From Mesonia oceanica (lineage in GTDB: Bacteria; Bacteroidota; Bacteroidia; Flavobacteriales; Flavobacteriaceae): a stretch of 32,943 nucleotides of DNA. A program made the position numbers and the translations under genes. This document shows positions 23,434 through 29,947 of the stretch, in pieces (position 1 is the stretch's first letter; each line of letters starts with the position of its first letter). The notes beneath the pieces were generated by a model, which saw only the letters and a list, made by a program, of their open reading frames with translations, was not told the origin of the DNA and did not search any database. The DNA lies in contig NZ_CABVMM010000021.1 in the NCBI RefSeq assembly GCF_902499555.1, positions 1-32,943 on the forward strand, written 5' to 3'.

Positions 23434-24079
23434 AATAACCGAAGGTGGCGTAGAATATTCGCTCGGAAAATTTGATGGTAAAAGCGTACTCTACGATTTT
23501 CCAAAAATCTTGATTTACTTGAATGCCAAGAGCAAACTTTTGTTTGGTAAAAGATTCAGAATTTATGATGAGGATAAGGAAATTCTGCTGAAGCTCTGTT
23601 CCTATTTCATCAAGGATAAGGATAACTGTGAGACTTATGGCATTGACATAGATAAGGGCATCCTTCTTTCTGGTCCTGTAGGTTGCGGGAAGACTAGCTT
23701 AATGAAATTGTTGCGTCATTTAGTACCATTACAACGTCCTTATGAAATGATTCCCTGCCGGAATGTAACTTTCAGTTTTAATCATTTGGGTTTTAAGACT
23801 GTCGAGGAATATGGTAACACTAAATTTTACTGTTTTGATGATTTAGGCGTGGAACCGTCTGGCAGATTCTACGGAAAGGATTTGAATGTAATGGGCGAAG
23901 TACTTCTATCTCGATACGAGCTGTACCTACAAACTAAACACAAAATCAAGACCCACGCCACCACAAACCTCAATGCCGAAGAATTGGAAGAACGGTATGG
24001 CAATCGGGTTCGTAGCCGAATGCGTGAATTATTTAATTTGATTGCTTTTGATGAAAAAAGTAATGACAAACGAGAATGA
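23417..24079 (+). CDS. DnaC/IstB-like AAA+ ATPase
   Basis: A 220-residue ATPase with Walker A GPVGCGKT (86-93), Walker B CFDDLG (139-144), a sensor-1 segment ATTNL (181-185) and a C-terminal YGNRVRSRMRELFN with candidate sensor-2/finger arginines. Size and motifs fit helicase-loader-like ATPases that accompany replication or transposition. It overlaps the preceding HTH gene by 17 bp and the methyltransferase gene by 4 bp (ATGA), so translation is probably coupled. A decayed copy of its last 35 codons lies at 24608. Confidence 0.82.
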   Translation: MDNPSKITEGGVEYSLGKFDGKSVLYDFPKILIYLNAKSKLLFGKRFRIYDEDKEILLKLCSYFIKDKDNCETYGIDIDKGILLSGPVGCGKTSLMKLLRHLVPLQRPYEMIPCRNVTFSFNHLGFKTVEEYGNTKFYCFDDLGVEPSGRFYGKDLNVMGEVLLSRYELYLQTKHKIKTHATTNLNAEELEERYGNRVRSRMRELFNLIAFDEKSNDKRE

Positions 24080-24594
24080 TAGATTCGGGAAACATATTGT
24101 ATTCCAAAGGGAAAAACGATGAATGCCATACCCCGGCGTATGGTATACACCCAATTTTAGAATACATCCCCCAAGGCAAAACTATTTGGTGTCCTTTTGA
24201 TACTAAAGAGAGTTGGTTTGTCAAACTTATATCTCTTCAAAATCCAGTGGTATATTCCCATATTTCAAAAGGGGAGAATTTTTACACCTACGAGCCTAAG
24301 CATTGGGATATTCTTATCTCTAATCCACCCTTTACCAATAAGCGTTTGATTTTTGAACGCGCCCTTCACTTCAAAAAACCTTTTGCTTTATTAATGACCA
24401 ATACATGGCTCAATGATGCCGCTCCAAAGCATCTGTTTAAAGAAAGAGATTTACAATTATTGATGTTTGATAAACGAATGAAGTTCGACAACCGTAATAA
24501 AATCACCTTTAGCAGTAGTTATTTTTGTTGGAACTTTTTACCGAAGCAGATTGTTATGAAAAGACTAAATAATAAGGCGTTAAAACCTCAATAA
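24076..24594 (+). CDS. Phage-type adenine-specific methyltransferase-like protein
   Basis: A 172-residue protein that starts within the ATPase stop (ATGA overlap). TPAYGIHPILEYI, TIWCPFDTKES (36-46), HWDILISNPPF (76-86) with the NPPF catalytic motif of N6-adenine methyltransferases, and the end FSSSYFCWNFLP fit a compact family seen in phages and conjugative elements, sometimes mislabelled as sugar-phosphate nucleotidyltransferase. The SAM-binding FxGxG is not obvious; FD in CPFDT may serve this role. Without a partner nuclease it would act as an orphan methyltransferase, perhaps to evade host restriction. Confidence 0.7.
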   Translation: MIDSGNILYSKGKNDECHTPAYGIHPILEYIPQGKTIWCPFDTKESWFVKLISLQNPVVYSHISKGENFYTYEPKHWDILISNPPFTNKRLIFERALHFKKPFALLMTNTWLNDAAPKHLFKERDLQLLMFDKRMKFDNRNKITFSSSYFCWNFLPKQIVMKRLNNKALKPQ

Positions 24595-24607
24595 ATGTTA
24601 TTGTAAG

Positions 24608-24717
24608 GCAGAAGAAATGGAAGAACGTTATGGAAACCGAATCCTATCCGTAGCCGGATGCGAGAACTGTTTAATTTGATTGCTTTTGATGGAAGAGCTG
24701 GGGATAAACGAAAATAA
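24608..24717 (+). pseudogene. Decayed duplicate of the ATPase gene 3' end
   Basis: This 110-bp stretch matches 23975-24079, the last 35 codons of the ATPase gene, including an identical TTTAATTTGATTGCTTTTGA. Relative to the intact gene it has a 5-bp insertion (CTATC at about 24644-24648) that breaks the frame; after it the frame reads RSRMRELFNLIAFD and ends in TAA. There is no upstream part of the gene. Thus the methyltransferase gene is flanked by two copies of the ATPase end. The remaining DNA to 24922 has no gene. Confidence 0.85.
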
Positions 24718-24922
24718 GTTGACTTTAATATTTATAATTTATCATCGATGTTGATTAGAAAAATGAAAAATAGAGGATTTAATGTTAAAGCGGTTTATCA
24801 AAAAACAATAATGGTCTGCTTTTAAAATAATCAACATGAAACGCCACCGATAAATATACTTTCATTAGGCGTCAATTCCTCACCCCTTAATAATCAACTT
24901 ATTAAATTTAACTAGTTGTCCA

Positions 24923-24951
24923 TTGAAAACTAAATAATTATTTTATATTTG
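24923..24951 (+). promoter_or_regulatory. Promoter of the higBA operon
   Basis: TTG (24923-24925), an 18-bp spacer and a perfect TATATTTG (24944-24951) form a consensus Bacteroidota promoter, 35 bp before the toxin start codon. Confidence 0.65.
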
Positions 24952-24986
24952 TAAAAAAAATTACCCTTTTAAGATAACTTTTTTAG

Positions 24987-25319
24987 ATGCATATAGATTT
25001 TAAGAATAATAAATTAAGAAAGCAATTATCTAGTGCACCTGAAATCAAGCGCCATTTCGGTTCTAATGCAAAGCGTGTTGGAAGTCGATTGGCGGATATG
25101 GAAGCAGCAGATAATCTTGCGATATTAATTCAGATACCTGCTGCAAATTGCCATTCATTATCCGGTGATAGGAAAGGACAATGGGCTGTAAACATTTCCT
25201 CGAATCATAGATTGATTTTTGAAATTATGAATCATCCAATTCCAATGATTAGGGTTAATGAAATCAATTTAAAATTAGTTGATAATATTCGTTTACTAAA
25301 AATCGAAGATTATCATTAG
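24987..25319 (+). CDS. higB: HigB/RelE-family toxin of a type II toxin-antitoxin pair
   Basis: A 110-residue RelE/HigB-like protein. The C-terminal two thirds contain KRVGSRLADMEAADNLAIL, CHSLSGDRKGQWAVNISSN, HRLIFEI and the final VDNIRLLKIEDYH, which follow the family pattern in which basic residues around HxL.G.R.G.W.....HR form the mRNA-cleaving surface. The family cleaves mRNA on the ribosome. It is longer at the N-terminus than many HigB toxins. The antitoxin gene follows after 15 bp, in the toxin-first order typical of higBA. Confidence 0.85.
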   Translation: MHIDFKNNKLRKQLSSAPEIKRHFGSNAKRVGSRLADMEAADNLAILIQIPAANCHSLSGDRKGQWAVNISSNHRLIFEIMNHPIPMIRVNEINLKLVDNIRLLKIEDYH

Positions 25320-25334
25320 AATAAAGACATTACT

Positions 25335-26432
25335 ATGAGTAAGATACAAGATGAAATTGAATTGCTGTCTAAACCTGGTGACACAATCCTCGAAACAATA
25401 GAATTTTTAGGAATGAGTCAGGTAGAGCTAGCTGAACGTTTAGGTAAAACACCTCCCAAGGTTAATGATTTAATTACTGGTAAGGAAGTTATATCACTAA
25501 ATACTGCTTTGCAGTTAGAAAAAGTCTTAGGAATCGACGCTCAATTTTGGGTTAAAAGAGAATTACTTTATCGGGAGAAATTATTGAAATTAAAAGAACA
25601 AGAAGATTTCGAAAAGTATAAAGATTGGTTAGCAATCCAACCGATTAAGATTCTAAAATCTCTTGGTTATCTGAAATCAAAGCCTAATAGCCCTGAAATC
25701 GTTGATGAGTGTCTAAAATTTTATGGTGTAGCCTCACCAACCCAATGGGAATCAGTATACATTAATCAATATCTATCAACTAATTTTAGAAAAAGTGATG
25801 CTCATAAAACATCAATGGGCGGTTTAGCAACTTTTTTGAGAATAGGAGAGATAGAAATGATGAATATAAAGTTGAATAAATATGATAAAAAAGTCTTTAA
25901 GGATTCACTTATCGAAATAAAAGAGATTGTTCAATCACATCCATCCGATTTTGCTGAAAAACTTATAGAAATATGTGCATCTTCTGGAGTTGCTCTAGTT
26001 TTTACTTCAAACATTCCTAAAGCACCCATCAGTGGAGTTGCTCGATGGGTACGTGGTATCCCATTGATACAATTAACAGATAGATATAAATCAAATGACC
26101 ATTTTTGGTTTTCATTCTATCACGAAGCAGGACATATACTTCTTCACGGTAAAAAAGATATTTTCATTGAAAACTCTAATAATTCTGAAACTGATAGTAC
26201 AAAAGAAGTTGAGGCAAATGAATTTGCTAGGAAAACTTTATTACCATCAAAGTTTATTGAAAATCTACCTCAAAAGTTTACTGAAAAGGATTTAAGAAAA
26301 ATTGCTCGATTATACAAAACGCACCCGGCTATAGTAGTTGGTCAATTGCAACATTTAAAAAAAGTTCCTTTTTCATTTGGAAATAATTTAAAACTAAAAG
26401 TTGATTTATCGAAAGTAATTAAAAGAGATTAG
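25335..26432 (+). CDS. higA: HigA-type antitoxin fused to an ImmA/IrrE-type zinc peptidase domain
   Basis: A 365-residue two-domain protein. Residues 16-75 are an XRE/HigA-type HTH (EFLGMSQVELAERLGKTP, PKVNDLITGKEVISLNTAL, LEKVLGIDAQFW). The C-terminal half is an ImmA/IrrE-like domain with the zinc motif HEAGH (263-267) and a third ligand around E293 in EVEANEFA. The HTH neutralises the toxin and autoregulates; the peptidase domain could make the antitoxin regulated or self-processing, as in ImmA-type anti-repressors. Intact catalytic residues suggest an active protease. The beta-family gene follows after 13 bp. Confidence 0.9.
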   Translation: MSKIQDEIELLSKPGDTILETIEFLGMSQVELAERLGKTPPKVNDLITGKEVISLNTALQLEKVLGIDAQFWVKRELLYREKLLKLKEQEDFEKYKDWLAIQPIKILKSLGYLKSKPNSPEIVDECLKFYGVASPTQWESVYINQYLSTNFRKSDAHKTSMGGLATFLRIGEIEMMNIKLNKYDKKVFKDSLIEIKEIVQSHPSDFAEKLIEICASSGVALVFTSNIPKAPISGVARWVRGIPLIQLTDRYKSNDHFWFSFYHEAGHILLHGKKDIFIENSNNSETDSTKEVEANEFARKTLLPSKFIENLPQKFTEKDLRKIARLYKTHPAIVVGQLQHLKKVPFSFGNNLKLKVDLSKVIKRD

Positions 26433-26445
26433 TAAAAAGATAATT

Positions 26446-27585
26446 ATGGATACTACATTAAAATATGTTCCAGTTTTCCGGAGTAAACAACAAGAAATTA
26501 ATGTTTTGAAAACTTTTAAGTTTGACAAACAAATATACCCTTGTTTGGAGATAATAAAGGAGTTTGACCGTGTACCAAAGAAACCTACCTCTGGTAAACA
26601 AGTATCGCTTTTTGGTAATACGAAAAGTAAAACTTTTGAATCCTGCTATACCACTGTGATAAAATCTATTAAAGCTCAGAAGATATTTGTTGACCTACCA
26701 ACTCATCTGCGAACAACCAGAAATATGAAGCCCGAATCCTTAAAATTTTTTACGGGAGTTGTAACTAAAAGAGAAAAACGAACTGCTTATTTATTGAAAT
26801 TAAAACATCTTTCTAACAAAATCATACCCGTTGTATCAACGTATCAACAAATATCAGGTGAAGTGGACTCTATTTTTAAACAAGCTAATGATTTAAAGAG
26901 TCATTTTTCTTCAATTGCTTATAGAATTATGATACCTACTTATGAACAAGATATTCAAGAAATAAAAAAATGTATTAGAAAAAGTGATTACATATTTGTT
27001 GATTATGAAAATGATGAAATAGATGAAAATGATTGGGAGGCTTTAGAGATAAAAAAAGCTATGGGAGATATAGATGCTCATAAAATTATTCATCGTAATC
27101 AAATCCCTGATTCCACAACTATGACTGGCTTAGAACACAGAGAGAGAATTGAAACAATAGACAATAGCCTACCTTTTATTCATAAAAAACTTGGGGGACA
27201 TAGTTTTTCAGACTATGTGGGAATTAAAAAAGACAATATTACTGAAGGAGGTGTTCAGAGTCCTGGATTCATATTTTATGATGCTACAAAAAATTCTTTT
27301 TTTGGATATCGTTATAAATATGGTGGGCATAAAAAAGGAGAGGTTAAACCTAATCTTGCTGAATTTGAAACCACCATTGTACCAGCTGTTCTAGGATCAC
27401 AATCCGTTGCAAGAATGAAAACTGCCAATCAAAATTATTTAGATAATAATAACTGGGGATGGTACACTTTAAATCAAATTGAATCGGGAAAAGAGAATGG
27501 AAGAAATGCTGCTAAGTTTAAGAGAATAAGTATGGAGCATTATCTTCATTGTATTCAACAAAAACTTCGGGCAGAAGAATTTTAG
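26446..27585 (+). CDS. Beta family protein (T4 beta-protein-like), possible defence component
   Basis: A 379-residue protein that begins LKYVPVFRSKQQEINVLKT and later reads YPCLEIIKEFDR, IFVDLPTHL and IIPVVSTYQQISGE, the typical alternation of beta strands in the 'beta protein' family. The C-terminal region (SPGFIFYDATKNSFFGYRY, then RISMEHYLHCIQ) also fits. No catalytic motif can be pointed out. Family members often neighbour sce7725/sce7726-type genes, and here an sce7726-like gene is convergent only 12 bp away. Spacing of 13 bp to higA makes it the third gene of the higBA operon. Confidence 0.75.
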   Translation: MDTTLKYVPVFRSKQQEINVLKTFKFDKQIYPCLEIIKEFDRVPKKPTSGKQVSLFGNTKSKTFESCYTTVIKSIKAQKIFVDLPTHLRTTRNMKPESLKFFTGVVTKREKRTAYLLKLKHLSNKIIPVVSTYQQISGEVDSIFKQANDLKSHFSSIAYRIMIPTYEQDIQEIKKCIRKSDYIFVDYENDEIDENDWEALEIKKAMGDIDAHKIIHRNQIPDSTTMTGLEHRERIETIDNSLPFIHKKLGGHSFSDYVGIKKDNITEGGVQSPGFIFYDATKNSFFGYRYKYGGHKKGEVKPNLAEFETTIVPAVLGSQSVARMKTANQNYLDNNNWGWYTLNQIESGKENGRNAAKFKRISMEHYLHCIQQKLRAEEF

Positions 27586-27597
27586 GAAAAACAATTA

Positions 27598-28377
27598 TTA
27601 ATGATAGTATATATCGTGAGGATTAACATTTGTTTTAAAAAAAAACTGTAAATCAATTGGAAGAATGCTTTCTTGATTATCTAAAAGAAACTCCCATCGC
27701 TTATTATATCTGATATGTAATAATTCTTTGAAGATTTTGTTGATTTGTTTTGGCTCAAAAGAAGAGAGAATATCTTGTTCATTATGAGTTAAAAACCCTC
27801 GCAGTAATTCTTTTTTTGATAATAAACTCAATTGAACTTTTGACTGAATATTTTTATTTAAAGACGCTTTCCTTGATTGGAAAATTTTATCATTTCGAAA
27901 AGTTAAAATGCCAAAATAGCTCGGAATAATACATTCAGCTTTTTTCTTATGTTTTATATCTAGAACAACATAATTATATTCAAATGCTTTCGAATAATCA
28001 TTTACTTGTTTCTCTAACTTGGACAGATTATCAAATTCAGATTTTATTTCATAACTAGTAGTCCTACCGTTTATAGTAATAAAATCAACTCTGCTATCAG
28101 CTACTGGTATTTCAAATGCTCCAGTAATATTCTTTTTATCTTCTAATTTCTCAAAAAGTTTGAATTTCAAAACTTCTTCGCTCCGATAGTACTTAATAAA
28201 TAAATCATTAAAAACCTTATGTAAGTCAAATTTTGTATAGCCAGCAAAATCTTTCTTAGGGTAGATTTTGTTTAATAATGACATTAATTTACTCGAATAT
28301 TCAAGTGCATTATACTGACGTAAAGTTGCACTAAAAGAGTGTAGCTTATTATTATGACTTAATATTGGTTCTAACAT
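27598..28377 (-). CDS. sce7726-like PD-(D/E)XK nuclease family protein
   Basis: A 259-residue protein. The core is a recognisable PD-(D/E)XK pattern: E89, D98 in DSRVDFI, E110-I-K112 in TSYEIKS, and Q124 in LEKQVNDYSKAF, followed by YNYVVLDIKHKK. The layout fits the sce7726 family, whose function is unknown but nuclease-like. The C-terminal half is mainly helical and lysine-rich. It converges on the beta-family gene with only 12 bp between stops. The 155 bp upstream of it hold no recognised gene. Confidence 0.75.
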   Translation of the reverse strand: MLEPILSHNNKLHSFSATLRQYNALEYSSKLMSLLNKIYPKKDFAGYTKFDLHKVFNDLFIKYYRSEEVLKFKLFEKLEDKKNITGAFEIPVADSRVDFITINGRTTSYEIKSEFDNLSKLEKQVNDYSKAFEYNYVVLDIKHKKKAECIIPSYFGILTFRNDKIFQSRKASLNKNIQSKVQLSLLSKKELLRGFLTHNEQDILSSFEPKQINKIFKELLHIRYNKRWEFLLDNQESILPIDLQFFFKTNVNPHDIYYH

Positions 28378-28532
28378 CGCTCAAAAATATCTTTATTTTT
28401 TATATTAAAAAATTTTAATCGGAATTCATTTATTACACTTTTCGTAAAAAAAAAAGAGATCATAATTTTATAATTATATTATAGACAATCTTAATTGTTA
28501 TTATAAAAATTCTCTTTAAACACTTAACTACC

Positions 28533-29192
28533 TCACTCCCCAACTCTCTCATAGCTTTTATACTTTCTAATTAAACTTTCCCATATTACCAAGGCCAAAA
28601 CTTGATAAGATTCAGGTCTTTGGTAGTAACTACTCTCATCCCCATTACTCAAAAACCCCAATTCTACCAATACCGAAGGAAAATAATTAATCGTTTCGCG
28701 TAGCACCTGAAAATTAGCAAGCTTGACACCCCTACTTTCAAAGCCTAAATGCTTTTTAATTTTGTTCTGCAATTGATAGGCAAACCAAGTAGACTCCTTT
28801 GAATTTCTAGATTCGTTCGTATCAATATACACCTCAATCCCTCTTACAGTAGGATTATGAGAATGATTGCAGTGCAACGAAATAAACAAATCAGCATTCA
28901 GTGCCTTGGCTAGCTCCGTTCTATCCGATAAAGAAATAAGGGTGTCACTATAACGGATTAAGTACATATTCAATGGTGTTTCTGACTTCTTGTTAAGCCT
29001 TAAAATTTCCAAGCCAATATTCAATACCACATCTTTTTCTTTAATACCATTTATTCCGATAGTACCGGAATCTTTTCCGCCGTGGCCAACATCAATCACT
29101 ATTCTTTTTTGAGCTGTCATTTCCTGCCCAAAAAAGATGCACATATTCAGGAGGGAAATCACAAAACTGACGTTTTTAAGCACTTTTTTCAT
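28533..29192 (-). CDS. N-acetylmuramoyl-L-alanine amidase of the conjugative element
   Basis: A 219-residue Amidase_3 protein with signal peptide (MKKVLKNVSFVISLLNM, cleavage near MTAQ). Zinc ligands H37 in DVGHGGKDSG, E52 in IKEKD and H107 in SLHCNH and the catalytic E178 in VLVELGFLSN are all present. In Bacteroidota conjugative elements such amidases open the peptidoglycan for the transfer apparatus. The ATG at 29192 is preferred to the upstream 29228 because it starts the signal peptide. It is divergent from traE. Confidence 0.88.
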   Translation of the reverse strand: MKKVLKNVSFVISLLNMCIFFGQEMTAQKRIVIDVGHGGKDSGTIGINGIKEKDVVLNIGLEILRLNKKSETPLNMYLIRYSDTLISLSDRTELAKALNADLFISLHCNHSHNPTVRGIEVYIDTNESRNSKESTWFAYQLQNKIKKHLGFESRGVKLANFQVLRETINYFPSVLVELGFLSNGDESSYYQRPESYQVLALVIWESLIRKYKSYERVGE

Positions 29193-29273
29193 TTCCCTTT
29201 TTCGAGTTATTAACAAACTGTCTTCCAAATTTCATAGAATTTGATATTAAATAATAGCATCGAAATCCAAATG

Positions 29274-29336
29274 AAATCAAATAATATTTTATTCATAATT
29301 ATTTGATTTACATATATTTAAATACAAATATATGTA
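29274..29336. promoter_or_regulatory. Two abutting perfect inverted repeats between amidase and traE
   Basis: AAATCAAATAAT (29274-29285) / ATTATTTGATTT (29298-29309) is a perfect 12-bp inverted repeat with a 12-bp centre. TACATATATTT (29309-29319) / AAATATATGTA (29326-29336) is a perfect 11-bp inverted repeat with a 6-bp centre. They share base 29309. Lying between divergent units, they are likely binding sites for regulators of transfer gene expression. The DNA is very AT-rich, which raises the chance background slightly. Confidence 0.6.
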
Positions 29337-29342
29337 TTTTTA

Positions 29343-29385
29343 TCATAACGAAAACGAATCAAAAATTTAAACCGTTCCGTTATGA
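29343..29385 (+). promoter_or_regulatory. Hairpin enclosing the traE start codon
   Basis: TCATAACG (29343-29350) pairs with CGTTATGA (29378-29385), which contains the ATG of traE, and AACG (29353-29356) pairs with CGTT (29373-29376) inside. In the mRNA this would bury the start codon. The stem is modest in strength, so biological effect is uncertain. Confidence 0.4.
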
Positions 29386-29669
29386 AAAAATCATTTTACC
29401 TAGCGACCTGTCTTTCGCTTCTCTCAAGTTCTCTTTTTGCACAAATTGGCGGCATTGAAGATTCTGTAGAGGATGTTTCGAATACCATTAGAACTATTTT
29501 CCCCATAATACTTGGGGTAATTTTCTTAATCGGCTTTCTTTTTAACGCTGGTCATTTCTTTGGAGAGAACGCAGATCTAAAAAAAGGGATTACCCGTGTG
29601 CTTGTCTTTGTACTTATTGCAGGTGCCGTAGTGGGTATTTTCACCTACCTCATTGGAATCGTAGTATAA
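29382..29669 (+). CDS. traE: TraE, DUF4134 conjugal transfer protein (VirB2/pilin-like)
   Basis: A 95-residue membrane protein with a signal peptide (MKKSFYLATCLSLLSSSLFAQ, ~21 residues, cut after FAQ) and two transmembrane helices (about 38-60 and 70-93) separated by a short hydrophilic loop GENADLKKG. Size and layout match DUF4134, the TraE of CTnDOT-type systems, thought to be the pilin-like subunit. It starts the tra operon; traF overlaps its stop codon by one base (TAATG). Confidence 0.85.
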   Translation: MKKSFYLATCLSLLSSSLFAQIGGIEDSVEDVSNTIRTIFPIILGVIFLIGFLFNAGHFFGENADLKKGITRVLVFVLIAGAVVGIFTYLIGIVV

Positions 29670-29947
29670 TGCAACGGTTCGAGGTCTATAAAAACATCAG
29701 GAAAAGGGCAGTCATTTTTGGATTGCCAATTTCCCTCTTTGCGGTGATGATGATTTCCATAATTGCTTCTTTATTGATCATTATCTTCTCGTTCAGTTTT
29801 GGGATAATCATTGGGGTATTGGTTCTTAATTCAGTCTTATATATCGCTCTGACCCGAATCACCAGCAATCCGCAGCTATTCCAAATGGTGAAAACCTTTC
29901 CAAAAAGCATCAGTAACAAACGAAATTCCGGTCTTGATTATGAATAA
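29669..29947 (+). CDS. traF: TraF, DUF4133 conjugal transfer protein (VirB3-like)
   Basis: A 92-residue protein beginning with a short cytosolic segment (FEVYKNIRKRAVIFGLP) and two closely packed hydrophobic helices (about 20-45 and 46-62), then a basic tail. This fits DUF4133/TraF, the VirB3-like inner-membrane component that docks the TraG ATPase. It overlaps traE by 1 bp and traG by 8 bp. Confidence 0.85.
   Translation: MQRFEVYKNIRKRAVIFGLPISLFAVMMISIIASLLIIIFSFSFGIIIGVLVLNSVLYIALTRITSNPQLFQMVKTFPKSISNKRNSGLDYE

Noticed and set aside
26095..26295. Plus-strand 66-codon frame inside higA
   Set aside because: Out-of-frame shadow over the zinc-peptidase motif.
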